DNA from: Siphonodentalium dalli
Taxonomy: Eukaryota; Mollusca; Scaphopoda; Gadilida; Siphonodentaliidae
Direction: 5' to 3'
Assembly: GCA_032622095.1 (NCBI GenBank)
Contig: CP136069.1
Location: 199,735,239 to 199,799,238 of the forward strand
Length of the DNA: 64,000 nucleotides
This document shows, piece after piece, positions 1 to 10,659 of this stretch. The notes below the pieces were generated by a model. The model searched no databases. It was given only the letters and a program-made list of their open reading frames with translations, and was not told where the DNA came from. Each line of letters begins with the position of its first letter. The first letter of the stretch is position 1. The position numbers were made by a program, and so were the translations under genes.

Positions 1-988
1 CAGAGTTATGGCCATTTGTTTGAATTACCACGGGCGTATTTTGCCACGCCCTATAGTGATGCTCTTGTTGCGCATGTTACTCATATAACTGATCAACGCA
101 GAGAACAACGCACCAACCAGGCATGTGCATATATAGATGCACTAATGTCACTAATGTTGCATCTAATTACGGCCATCAAGTTATTCGTGTGGTCATTGAC
201 CGTCATTCGGGTGTGATTAAACATTATGTAAGAATGGACCTGGTAAGAGAAGAATGTGTCATCGAGTGTTGATGAATCTGTTGAGGACATGACGAGTCAG
301 ATATTTTAGCGACGAGTTGCAGTTACATCATCAGCAAGGGACATAGAGAGTGCGTGACTGTCAAACAATCGCTTCTATGTGTGAGTGCATCCATACCCAT
401 CAAAAGTTGTCATAGGGCGCCAAAAGTACATAATAATTATTTGACTTATGTTTAGGTACGGTCAGTGTTGCGACAAATTTCAAAGAAACAAGCGTCCTTT
501 CTCCGGATAAACCCTTATAGTCAGACAATCAAACCACCATATTTTTTTTGGCGAATGCGTATTTTCGTGTAAAATATAGATTTACCTTGTTCTTATACTA
601 ATCAGAAATATGGCATAAACAGTATGTTATTGTCAAATGTTTTTCCTTTGTTATGTAAACAAAAGCAAAAAACGTTACAGAACCTGGCTTTTGTTTAGAT
701 CCGGATATGGTAAACATAAAGAACGTTATTTGTAACTATTTTTTGCAGGATTACGATGATCTGAATAATCCACTGACTGACCCACCGGCAGCCTATAGCT
801 TTTGGAGAAATTCTGGTAAAACCAAGATGACGGTCAAAATGGTCATTCTGGAAACCAAAATATTATAAAAAAAACCTAGAAAACAAAAACAAATGCTGCA
901 CATACAGATTTTAAATCCAATATTAAATATAGACATCCTGTAGTGGGGAAAGGTGTTATTAAATCGTAATCTGGGTGGGCGTCCTGTG
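1..988. other. Non-coding stretch, nothing recognised
   Basis: AT-rich sequence with only short open frames. I see no domain, RNA gene or clear repeat boundary here. It ends where the first TTAA-type MITE begins. Confidence 0.5.
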
Positions 989-1383
989 CCCTTTACCCAA
1001 CAAACCGGCCAAAACCGGCCAAATAAAGCTTCAACAGCCTAAAATATCTTCTGTCTGTCTCAATAAAACCATACAAATATGGATATCATTGGAACCGCCT
1101 CCTTGACCACATTGTGATAGTTACAGTTATACCCTGTGCCAATGCATTCTCTTATATATGCGAGTCGACCATAGGTCGCCTCGCATATATAAGAGAATGC
1201 ATTGGCCTAAAAAATTTTTTTTTTAACACTTTTTACCATTTTTTCTTACATTCTTTAACAATTTTATAATTTTTAATGTGTTAAGCCAATGCATTCTCTT
1301 ATATATGCGAGGCGACCTATGGTCGACTCGCATATATAAGAGAATGCATTGGCACAGGGCCGTTCTGTTGGGTAAAGGGTTAA
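989..1383. mobile_element. piggyBac-type MITE, copy 1
   Basis: The ends read CCCTTTACCCAACA on the left and TGTTGGGTAAAGGGTTAA on the right. A second copy at 50474-50865 lies in the opposite orientation and has the same ends and interior, with intact TTAA on both sides. TTAA duplication with CCC/GGG termini is the piggyBac hallmark. In this copy the left TTAA is lost and the right one remains (1380-1383). There is no transposase, so it is non-autonomous. The interior carries a nested hairpin pair (1132-1359). Confidence 0.8.
1132..1359. repeat. Nested hairpin-of-hairpins module, copy 1
   Basis: The module starts CCCTGTGCCAATGCATTCTC, folds on a centre near GTCGACCATAGGTCG, and runs back out as GAGAATGCATTGG. 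An AT-rich linker follows, and the same hairpin then appears inverted, ending GGCACAGGG. The whole is a palindrome built from two smaller palindromes. The same hairpin recurs around 46.3, 47.9, 48.2, 48.7, 50.5, 50.65, 56.8, 57.1 and 61.5 kb. Confidence 0.85.
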
Positions 1384-2208
1384 AGTAGCCCCGGGAGTGG
1401 ACGTCCAATCGGATTAGGGTTTCATGTTGCACACAGCAGATTTTACAAAAAAAGCCACGTAATCAGAACTACAACCGAAAATCTTGCAATCGATTTAAAT
1501 GTTTCCTAAAGAAATTCTCCATTAATTTCTTATCCCGCTTAAACACATTTAATAGCTAAAGCTCAGTCCCCAATTTTCTGAATCATATATATTTATTTCT
1601 TTCCTCCATACATGGAGAGTTTCATACAAACACAGGAAACTAACACAATTACATTAAGATATACAAAATAATCTCTAATCAAACATGAAAGTGCAAGAAA
1701 AAAGAAAATATTAAATTGACATGAAAAAAAAAACCAATGAAGTAATTAAACAAATGTGGTATAAAGGTATAAAACAAAATTGACATGAAAAAAAAAAAAA
1801 AAAAATCTACATCAAGTAAAGGAAAAAAAACAAAATACAAAAAATAGTTTTAATTAGTTAAAACAAAAACAAACAAAAAAAAACAAACAAAAAGGAGAAA
1901 CAATACATGGTGAGGCAAGATACAAATCTAAAGCAACATGTTAACATGCGCAAGGTCATCATCGATTTGCGATATGAAAATAAATGGCGCCGGATTAAAG
2001 TAATGCCTGTGTATTGTGGCGCGCAGCAGTAAGCTCCTGGAACTGGAGCTTAGCTACAGTACTGTCTATAATCGTATCTATATACTGTAATTCGTATGTA
2101 TGTTATAATGTAATATGTACTAGCCACATATTAATTAACATTGTTATTATTGTCGAGTCATCAATGTTGTTTTTGAATAGTGAATATATATGTCGTGTCT
2201 ATGAACGT
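1384..2208 (-). other. Probable 3' UTR of LINE A, then untyped A-rich sequence
   Basis: This lies just downstream of the LINE A ORF2 stop on the minus strand. No coding region is visible. An AATAAATATATATG-like stretch on the minus strand near 1575-1605 could be the 3' tail of the LINE. From about 1660 to 1900 the plus strand is A-rich simple sequence. The 3' boundary of the element is not resolved. Confidence 0.3.
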
Positions 2209-2838
2209 CTATGTATGGTTTTCACCAATAGCAGGTTGGGGCGATCGACTTGTCCATAAGTCCCACAAACACCTAGTTGATTTGACGAAGAATCTTATCC
2301 AATCGCGAGCATCCACGTCTGTATGAATAAAAGTAGGAAATTTGCCAAGAAATAATTCAAGTCTTTGATTTTGTGTTAAGTTATCTACGTGAACAAAACA
2401 GTCAATGCCAAATTGATCAATAAATCTGTACCAAACGGAATTTCTGGCGCCGCATATTTCCTGACAATCTAATATAACATGCAATAACAAATCAACATAT
2501 AAAGTGTTACAAATGGTGCAAAGACCAGAAGAGCCTGGTATCAGGCAAAGGAGTTGTGCAACTAGAATGAATGCGAATTTGTCGTTAGGGAATTTTTAAC
2601 ATGTTTGCCATAATTCGGACATAGTGAACTTATTATGCACAGAAATGAATCTGGAAAACTCAGAGTTAAATGTTACCCGAGTTGTCCATTCAGAAGTATA
2701 TTGAACACTTAGTGATTCCTTACAGAGTTTTTCCACACTAATTTACTTGGAAAAATTGAAGTATATATGTACGATTCCAGGTAATCAAAAAGGTGTTGAT
2801 CTCGAAAAATTTGACATAAATCATGTGAGAAAGATTTA
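2209..2838 (-). pseudogene. LINE A ORF2: C-terminal end with CCHC knuckle
   Basis: Once the insert at 2839-5181 and one TTA copy are removed, the frame continues from LNDRVDT into KSFSHDLCQIFRDQHLFDYL and on to KLVWKNSVRNH. A frameshift near 2710 and a stop near 2600 follow. The final part contains C-x2-C-x9-H-x4-C (GLCTICNT...HVILDC), the CCHC knuckle found at the C-terminus of many LINE ORF2 proteins, and ends near 2209. Confidence 0.8.
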
Positions 2839-2857
2839 GGTCCGAATCGGCATCTCT

Positions 2858-3240
2858 GGTTTAGACTAGGTTTTATTCTAGACCAGGTTTAACTCCAGTT
2901 TAAACTAGGTTTAAGTAGGGTTTAAACTTGGTTTTACAGTAGTTAAACCAGGTTTATGGGAGTAAAACTGGGTTTTAGCGTACTTAAACCAAGTTTTGTG
3001 ATAAACTCAGTTTAAGTTGAAACTAGGTTTTATTAACGTGATAAAGTTATGGTAATATTACTAATTGTTTGTGGTGAATTGGCTATATAATCATCAGTAT
3101 AACCTTAGGTATATATGATTTATACGTACCATACGTCTCGCCTCGAACATACACCTTTAAATATACTTTGAAAAAAATTAAAAGTTAAACCACCCTACCC
3201 CAGGTTTGACTAAAACCTAGTTTTTTGGGTTTAATTTTTC
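2858..3240. repeat. Subterminal iteron array of the Harbinger-like element
   Basis: Roughly a dozen variants of a TAAACYAGGTTTA-like unit appear in both orientations just inside the left end. Several more lie just inside the right end (about 5105-5160). Such iterons commonly bind transposase; that role is inferred. Confidence 0.7.
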
Positions 3241-3589
3241 GGCCGATATTTTTCGCCCAATATTGATGTTGTTTCTTCGTGAATATGGGAGTGTTTATTT
3301 TGAATTGGGGGAGGCGTTTATGCGCGGGCGTTTGTCACTCAATGTAGATGCAGGAGAGTCTTAGTGGAATTCGGAGAGGCGATGTCGGTACTTATGAGAT
3401 AAATTCTAACAGAATATGTGCCAGTGTGATGGATGATTTCTTGCTATATATGTCTGTTTGCAATTCGCTCGTTCGGATGTCGATTTGGCGGCTGAGAGCA
3501 TGGCGGGATCGGACTGATCAGAGTGACACGTTAGACACGAACATGACTTTTGAAACTGATTCCTTATTCACAAAAAGGTCTCTTTCGGT

Positions 3590-4860
3590 CAATTTGACGC
3601 ATGGGTTGGTGGCCCGCCCAAATACCCACCAGAGACACCCCAGCCTTCACCCGGGGGAGGGTAACGGCCACCCTGAGGGGGTGGAGTATGGACTATTTTG
3701 GAGAACTGTAAGGATTTCGGCCAATTTGATAGTATGGGTGGGTGGCTCGCCCCAAATAGCCCATAGAAACACCCCACCCCTCACATCCGGTGGGGGGGGG
3801 GTACCACCGAGGGGGTGAACGTGGCCAATTGACGGCATGGATGGATGGCCCGCTCAAATGTCCCATAGAAACAGCCCACCCCTGAACGCTGGGGGAACCA
3901 CCCCAGGAGGTGAAATGGGGTATGGACCATTTTCGAGAACGGTGGGTGGCACATCCCAAATGCCCCCCATAGAAACACCCCACCCCACCCGGACCCCATT
4001 TTCACCCGCTCGGGTAGAACCACCCGCGGTAAGGGTGGGGTTGTTTCTATGACTATATTTGAGGGCGGGCCGCCCACCAATGACGTCATATTGGCCGAAA
4101 TCCTTACCGTTCTCGATAACGGTCCATTCCCCATTCTATGGGGTATTTGGGGCGGGCCACCTATACATGCCGTAATATTGACCAACAGAGGCATGTTTTG
4201 GGGAATAATGAATAAAATGCTCCATACCCCATTTCACCCCAGCAGGGTGGTACCCTCCAGGGATGAGGGTAGGGTGTCTATATGGGATATTTGGAGCGGG
4301 CCACACACCCCTGTCGTCAAATTGGCCGAAATCCTTACCGTTCTCGAACATGGTTCATATCCCATCTTCACCCATCGGGTGGTAACCCACCCCACCCCGC
4401 CAGGATGTGAGGGTGTGGTGTTTATATGCGTTATTTGAGGTACCCTTCCCCGGGGGTGAGGGTTGGGGTGTTTCTATTCGGTATTTGGGCGTACCCAATT
4501 TCCACCTCCTCTGGTGGGACCCCCCACCCCCGAGTGAGGGGTGGGTAGGGGTGGTTCTATGGTCTATTTTTATCGTGCCACCCACTCCTTCTGCCAAATT
4601 AATTAGCCTAAATCCTTACCGTCCATAACCCTGTTATCCCGGGGCGAGGGGTGATGTTTCTATCGGGTATTATGGGCGAGCCACCCATTCATGCCGTCAA
4701 ATTCGCCGAAATCCTTCCCGTTCTCAAAAATGGTCCATACCTCATTTTCACCCGTCCGGATGGTACCACCGGGGTGGTGGTGTTTCTATGGGGTATTTGT
4801 GGCGGGCCCCCACCCATGCCCTCAAGTGATATTTTTGAGTTCCAAAAGTCACGTTCGTCC
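3590..4860. repeat. GC-rich minisatellite, inverted about ~4,010
   Basis: Units of about 120-150 bp share the core GGCCGAAATCCTTACCGTTC, a GGGGTGTTTCTATGGG block and a CACCC-rich block. From about 3590 to 4010 the units read on the minus strand, and from about 4010 to 4860 on the plus strand, so the array is a head-to-head inverted minisatellite inside the Harbinger element. Open frames across it are Pro/Gly-rich and not credible genes. Confidence 0.8.
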
Positions 4861-5184
4861 ATGATATTAGATAATATCTAACCGTTATACATCAGACCGT
4901 GCATTCGTCGTGATTTCTCAAAGCGCACGGGTTATTCCCCTAATTGGGAGATTATATAGCGACACCAGGTCGCGTGACCGGACAATGAATTGACAAGAAG
5001 CGATAATAAACAGACAGACCACGCCTCCTATTCTTGCAATTGAACAAGTGTGGCCCACAGGTAACGCAATCGACCAAATCTATGTCGTCCCAGCGGTGGA
5101 GAAAAACTTGGTTTTACTACTAAAACCCAGTTTAAACTGGTAGTTTAAACTAGGTCTAAACTGGAGATGCCGATTCGGACCTTA

Positions 5185-5732
5185 GTGTCCACCCTATCGT
5201 TTAAAGTGTCCAGTATGCGCATAATGAATAAATCTTTAACTGTTTTTCCAGGTGACAGTGCACATAGACCGCATACCAGTGATAATTTCTTCTTTCTGAT
5301 GTAATATTCGATGGGTGGAACACCTACTAAGGAGAGTACCATGTCAGTCCTAGTCCTCGTGTGAAGGCCCTGCATGTTTTTCAGACACATTCTGTGCATT
5401 CGTTATAAACGCTCTGCGTTGCTAGATGAAAGATTGTGTAACAATTCTGCCCCATACAGACCTCGAGGCAAGACAATATGGTCATAAATTTTTGTTGAAC
5501 TAACTGGAGTAATTCCTCCCGCATATAAACCTGCATTAGATAAGTACGAAGATCTTATTTTATTGGTCATATTTTCAACGAGTTTGTTTTGGAGATTTTG
5601 AGAATTCAGAGGAATACCAAGATGTGTTACCTCAGTTACTTCAGAAATTGTATCGTCACCAAGTCTCCATGATCTATTAGAGGTACGTGCGTCACGTGGA
5701 GTTTCATTAAAAACTACGACGAATGTTTTTTT
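5185..5732 (-). pseudogene. LINE A ORF2: post-RT region, proximal part
   Basis: In the same frame as the reverse transcriptase, after the stop at 5733, the translation continues KKTFVVVFNETP, then VTHLGIPLNSQN and KIYDHIVLPRGLYGAELL, as in LINE thumb and connection regions. A second in-frame TAA lies at about 5402. After it the frame runs on through MHRMCLKNMQGL to LNDRVDT, where the Harbinger element interrupts it at 5184. Confidence 0.8.
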
Positions 5733-7526
5733 TTAGTTAAAGCGGTACCGCCACTTATTACTATATTGAATGCAGATATCACACAAAGCTTGAAGTCCTA
5801 CTCGAGTTAATGAGAATAATGCCATGTCATCAGCGTGAGCCAGACAAGCACAATTAATATTATTATACACACGAAGACCATAATTTGATGTTTCTAGTTG
5901 ATATATCAAATCGTCAATGAAAATATTGTATAAAAATGGCGAAACTGTGCCTCCTTGTCTGGCCCCATGGCGGACTTCGAACCATTCTGAAAATGTATCC
6001 TGAAAAGAAACAGAGCATTTGATGCCTGTTAACAGCATGTTGAAAATTCTTAGAGTTCTCCCCCTTATATGGCGATCATAGAGTTTTCGCAAGAGGCCAT
6101 TTATCCATACTGTGTCGAATGCTTTCCAAACATCCAAGAAGCACGTGCATAACTTGCTTTGCCTCTCGGATGTGTAGGAAATGCATTCAGTCACAGCGTA
6201 AGAGGACATTATGCAACTAACATTTCTTTGAAATCCATTTTGCATAGGGTGAACGCTTAGCGCCTTTGGGGAATTAGCTTGAAGTCTCCGAAGTATAACC
6301 TTTTCAAAGAGTTTGTACAAGTTTGGCAATAGTGTTATCGGCCTGTAGCTGTCAAATGAATTTCTGGGCTTACCATTTCCTTTGTACAGCGAGAAAATGA
6401 TACCACGTTTTGCGTTAATGGGCATATATTCGAGATCAATCATATTTGTGAAAAGATATGCAATGTATTCTACAAGTGAATCTCCACCGTGTATAATATG
6501 TTCATAGCTGACATTATCCCAACCGCTAGCTTTATTGTGAGGGAGTGTGGAAATAATTGAGACAATTTCGGAAGTAGTGACAGGATATGTGGTTAGCTTG
6601 TCAATATAGCTCAATTCACTATTTGCCAATTCTGATTCAATGAAGGCGTTAGTTGATTGGTAATGAATATCATCAAATGCTGCATCCGACAAAGGAGTAG
6701 AAAATATTGATTTATAGTATGTTGCCCACCCCTCTACGATCTCCAGTGGATCTCTGAGAGACCGACCTTCAAAAATGAAGGTTGAACAAGATGTTGATCC
6801 ATTTAATTTCCGTTTAGCGTTAAATAGTTTGTAAAAGGTTTCTTGATCTGATTTAACATTTTGATCAATTTCATCGTTAAAGGTTGATAAAAATTGTGAT
6901 GAGCATTTTCTATACTCACGTCTAAAATTACATTTGGCTTCTTTGTACGCTTTATATTGCTCATTCTCTGGATCTGCAGGTCGACCTACATTGATCCATT
7001 GATTTTTGTGAAATGACATAATATTGTGTAAACCACTGAGACGGGGATTCGAAAATTGTTTCAAGAAAGGTTTATTTTTTACCTTTGGGATATTGTTTTT
7101 TGCAGATTTATCAATGGATTCAACTATATTGTCATAAAACGAATCTAGATTTTCCCGATTGAGGGTAGTGTATCTTGGAAGGGAATGTGCTAAATCGTGT
7201 TGATAAGCTGAGACCTGATTTGGATCTGAAGTAAATCGCTTCCAATTGAATTTTGGTCTCTCAAAGAGATTATTTGTTCGCGATTTTAATGTAGACATGT
7301 TAAGGTTAACCTGAGCATAGATGGGACGGCGATTTGAAACATTCAAGGCATGATCATCTAAAACTGTGACAAACTGGGTATCAGGAAGATTAACTTCCGG
7401 AATGAGAATATGATCTATGACGGATCCATGCCCACCTGAAGCAGATACGAATGTGTTGTTAAGATTTTGACAAATCATGGGATCGGTCAATGCCATAAGT
7501 TCAAATGTTTTATAAAATGTTTTCAA
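5733..7526 (-). pseudogene. LINE A ORF2: end of endonuclease plus reverse transcriptase
   Basis: 597 residues, reached by frameshift from the endonuclease frame; the first codon is TTG, not a real start. Reverse transcriptase motifs in order are SYRPITLLPNLYKLFEKVIL (about 393-412), FLDVWKAFDTVW (463-474), GARQGGTVSPFLYNIFIDDL (521-540) and LAHADDMAL (562-570). The catalytic box is HADD, with the paired aspartates intact. The frame ends at TAA (5733-5735), but the same frame continues beyond as KKTFVVVFNETP, so this is a premature stop. Confidence 0.93.
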
Positions 7527-8086
7527 TGTGATAGATCTGAGACATTTTTGTACAGTGTGGCATTAAAATCTCCCATTACGATGATTTTGCCCAACCCTTT
7601 GTAGCTGTCGCATATGCTAGACAATTTGGTGAAATATTCCTTGAAGTATTCATCGGTGTAGTTAGTTGATGGCATATATATCTGAAAGATATAAATATAT
7701 TGGCAATCGGTAATTTGCAATTGGATTCCTAAGATTCTATCATCATGGATATCTAAAAGTGATATCTTGTTCCCCAGTGTCTTTTTATTGTAAAGAAATG
7801 CCACGCCCCCTTTGGGCCTACCCCTCTGAAATGGTAAACGTTGTGTAAAATCACACACCGCAAATGATCCGTAATCGCGATGTATATAGTCAAGAAAATT
7901 TACATTTACTTGTTTAAGCCAATGTTCACTTATACCGCATAGATCTACTCTCATTTTATCCAGTGTGTCTTGTAAATAACTTGCGCTCGACATAATGCCT
8001 GTTGCATTCCAAGCGAGTAATGAGAGCATGACAACAATAGAAACAACCGTTGACGGCTTAGCGGTGAATTGATTGGTGTGTGACAT
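7523..8086 (-). pseudogene. LINE A ORF2 N-terminus: AP-endonuclease domain
   Basis: ORF2 starts with ATG at 8086, overlapping the ORF1-side frame by 29 bp. The domain begins LLAWNATGI, continues with CGISEHWL (the glutamate of the endonuclease core) and reaches MGDFNATL (the GDFN catalytic motif). A one-base shift at about 7525 ends the frame. The rest of the domain, SVIDHILI and DDHALNVSN (the SDH-type motif), lies in the next frame at 7526. In LINEs this enzyme nicks target DNA for target-primed reverse transcription. Confidence 0.9.
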
Positions 8087-8561
8087 AGTTATCTGATAAT
8101 GCTTTGTGTGTACACATGAATGACCTAGTCCAGGTTCGACTGTCTGGTACGAGATGGACTTCGACTGCTGTGGTATCTGTCCCAGTGGTGATTATTCCAC
8201 CTGTCCCCCTGACGTTGTTGTTGTTGTTGTTGTTGTTTCTGTCATAGTCGAAGTCATAAACTTTGTCGGCGGAGAATTCGTTAGAAATGCCAAACGGGGT
8301 CCAATCTTTGCAAATAACACCATCCCACCAGAATTCATCGTTCATCACATATTCTGCTGAGTCCTCATCTGCATTTATTCGACAAGTTGCTTTGTTTTTA
8401 CGGGAGTTATACATCACTTTGACGACGGAGAATTTTATTCTATTTTTATCAAGTGATCTACAATGTCCGCTACACGAGTTTCGTACTCTAGATTGTCTAC
8501 AAAAAGTCGCCTGGGTACTTTGAGTTTCTATGATAGTGAATGTCATAATTAGTATTACCAC
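8058..8561 (-). pseudogene. Probable frameshifted C-terminal part of LINE A ORF1
   Basis: This open frame overlaps the end of ORF1 by 65 bp in another frame and ends 29 bp inside the start of ORF2. It encodes a compact segment with the motif NDEFWWDGVICKDW, resembling the FW-x-x-GV pattern I associate with C-terminal ORF1 domains of some invertebrate LINEs (from memory, not searched). A run of eight Asn codons (AAC)8 at about 8212-8238 follows. The simplest reading is that an indel near 8500-8560 split ORF1. A separate small ORF is the alternative. Confidence 0.5.
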
Positions 8562-10050
8562 TAGAATTGTTTTGATGGTTTGAAGACTGTTGATATCTGT
8601 TGTGTCTTGGATTTTGATAAAAACGTTGGTGATCTCGAGTATCAGTTATGTGATTAGAAGAGGCTTGTTGAATGTCACCTGAAACATCAGCCGATGCCAC
8701 GCTGATGCGATCGCTGTTTCGCGGTACACGTCCTGTATGGCGTGACACGTTTCTCGGACTTTTTTCTGGAGGATCTCTGGATGGATTATTTTGGTATTTC
8801 TGAGAATTAAAACCAGATGAAGATTTCAACGTCTCGGATATTTGGTGTCCTATTGTCTGCAATTTATCACCCATATTGTCAGATAAACTAGTAAAAGCTT
8901 TTTGCAAAATGTCAAAATATTTGGCACCCGTATCAGCACGAATCGATTCTGTTTTATCTGAATGCTTCAATTTAGTAGAAATGTCAGCGAAAGAATTTCT
9001 TAGAGCACTTATATTCATAGCATTTGTGTGAATATTATGATTGAATCCTTCAAGGTTCGAACATATCCGATGGATATCAGCACCAATTTTAGAAATTTCA
9101 TCACGTAGATGGGCCATTCCATTCATTCGTTCATCTTGAATTTTAGACATCTGATTCTCCATATTCGCTATACGAGTGTTCACGTCATTTTGGCTACTTT
9201 CAACATGGGTGACTCGTGTTTGTTCAATCGAGCGTTCTGTTTCCCACACATGGAGTTTATTTTCTATGGCATTTATTCGACTTTCCAGGCGAGCTATTGA
9301 CCCATTTAGTTCTGGCGTCAATTTTTCGAATTCAGTTGAGATGTGTTCATTCTTAGTTTGAAGAAGGAGGATGTCTTTTCTCAATTCCAACAGTGAAGAA
9401 GACACAGTCGGCAAATGCGATTCGGATGCTGAAGGTTGAGATTGATGAGTAGAAATGGCACGCGACGATTTACTCGCACTAATCATTTCAGAAATACTTT
9501 CCGGATCTTCATCGGCTAAATACATAAGTATACAGTATATATCATTACTCAACTTCTCAGCGATGCTGGGACCAGATGAAGATTTTGGTTGAACTCGTTT
9601 TTTTAGAGATGAATTGTGGTCAAATGAAAGCGAAAACGCTCGAGAGTTTCTAGCTTCACTAAATGCACTTTGTCTCAGGATTTCAAGAGTTTCCAGATTC
9701 CCAGATGATATAATAATTTGGATGAAATCCTCTTTTGGTGTTGAGTTAACAAATTTTAGAACATCTAGAATACACAGTGACATTATGGCATCATTATTAG
9801 CACTCATCTCGGCGATCAAAATCTGTAATGAGGTCGGTAAGTCAGTTGGATGAAGCATAAAACGATTCACAACTGGTTGTGTGGACGAAAATTCAGTTAT
9901 GGTACAGTTATTGACAGTTTGTTCTTCTATGGTTTGTATGGGCTGAGAAGTGGAAACCACAGAGGGGTCTGATACAAGTTCTTGTGTGTCCAGATCTGTG
10001 TAGATTTTTGGCGATTCACTCTCCATCATGTTTATTTGCAATGGGAGCAA
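8497..10050 (-). CDS. LINE A ORF1, coiled-coil nucleic-acid-binding protein
   Basis: 517 residues from ATG at 10050. The N-terminal part is Ser/Thr-rich. About residues 225-355 look like a long coiled coil with Leu/Ile/Met heptads, running from around LELRKDILLLQTKNEH through an IARLESRINAIENKLH block. A basic Asn/Arg/His-rich tail follows. By analogy with LINE ORF1 proteins it should trimerise through the coiled coil and coat the element RNA. I see no zinc knuckle in this frame. It ends at 8497, and the adjoining frame (8058-8561) continues in the same direction, so a frameshift has probably cut off the true C-terminus. Confidence 0.75.
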   Translation of the reverse strand: MLPLQINMMESESPKIYTDLDTQELVSDPSVVSTSQPIQTIEEQTVNNCTITEFSSTQPVVNRFMLHPTDLPTSLQILIAEMSANNDAIMSLCILDVLKFVNSTPKEDFIQIIISSGNLETLEILRQSAFSEARNSRAFSLSFDHNSSLKKRVQPKSSSGPSIAEKLSNDIYCILMYLADEDPESISEMISASKSSRAISTHQSQPSASESHLPTVSSSLLELRKDILLLQTKNEHISTEFEKLTPELNGSIARLESRINAIENKLHVWETERSIEQTRVTHVESSQNDVNTRIANMENQMSKIQDERMNGMAHLRDEISKIGADIHRICSNLEGFNHNIHTNAMNISALRNSFADISTKLKHSDKTESIRADTGAKYFDILQKAFTSLSDNMGDKLQTIGHQISETLKSSSGFNSQKYQNNPSRDPPEKSPRNVSRHTGRVPRNSDRISVASADVSGDIQQASSNHITDTRDHQRFYQNPRHNRYQQSSNHQNNSSGNTNYDIHYHRNSKYPGDFL

Positions 10051-10659
10051 TTGAATAAGTCAAAGCACACGAACACATATGGGCACTTCAACATGACGTA
10101 ATATGTTAGCCAGTCACAATACACTCAACACAGGCATGTTGACAAGCTTGATTGCTGACCTGGATTAGACACTGCGACAGTTCATTCCGTGTGTCCTGAG
10201 CGTGGCGACATGACACACAGCTGGGCAGGTTTCAAATGCCATTGGGCTGACTTTCGCTTTTGGACGACGTGGCGGACCTCTCAGAATGTAAACAAAGCCT
10301 TTGGGCCATACATGGATACCAATGGGAACTGTATCCAAAGTTGAATATAAATTCAACGAAAAGTCTCTCAAACTAAATAATCGATATGTAGCGAGAAGGC
10401 AAAATGAAGAGTAAATTCGGGCCATACTCATCGTCCATCCTTGCCATATTTGGAGAAGTTCAAGGCGCTACTTCATGAGAAATTACCGAAATTTTGTCAC
10501 CGTTTCTCCGACGTGTCCAATGCGTCCGCCATCTTGTACGACCTGTAGCTAGCGACAACAGTGTTCCGGCCATTTCCGGTTTCTCAATCTGTGAATGAGG
10601 AAAACGTGTCTTTTTGCAGAGCTCAAAAGTGATATAAATTCAATAAATTATTGGATAAA
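10051..10659 (-). promoter_or_regulatory. Possible LINE A 5' UTR / internal promoter region
   Basis: This is directly upstream of ORF1 on the minus strand, with no credible gene. Near 10525-10546 the LINE-sense strand reads AAGATGGCGGAC, which matches the known YY1 core; YY1 sites start transcription of mammalian L1. Whether this segment belongs to the LINE is not shown, so both the 5' boundary and the promoter role are guesses. Confidence 0.25.

Larger units (their letters stand above)
2839..5181. mobile_element. Harbinger-like non-autonomous transposon inserted in LINE A
   Basis: The terminal inverted repeats are GGTCCGAATCGGCATCTC on the left and its reverse complement on the right (end 5181). 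Three-base direct repeats TTA lie at 2836-2838 and 5182-5184. TTA/TWA duplication with GG...CC ends is typical of PIF/Harbinger. Removing the element plus one TTA rejoins the LINE reading frame exactly, so both boundaries are secure. The 2,343-bp body has no transposase. It has subterminal AACTAGGTTTA-like iterons and a GC-rich minisatellite core. Confidence 0.9.
2209..10050 (-). mobile_element. LINE A, near full-length non-LTR retrotransposon, inactivated
   Basis: On the minus strand this holds ORF1 (10050 to about 8497, with a C-terminal part to 8058), then ORF2 with AP-endonuclease (8086-7523), reverse transcriptase (7526-5733) and a C-terminal region with a CCHC knuckle. The last region is split by a Harbinger insert at 2839-5181. 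The element has frameshifts near 8500, 7525 and 2710, and in-frame stops at 5733, about 5402 and about 2600. No RNase H domain is seen, which with the AP-endonuclease fits the CR1/L2/Jockey-like groups. The exact clade is not determined. It cannot make its proteins as it stands. Confidence 0.9.

Noticed and set aside
3348-4881. Several Pro/Gly/His-rich open frames on both strands
   Set aside because: They fall in a GC-rich minisatellite inside the Harbinger-like element, overlap one another on both strands and match no domain.
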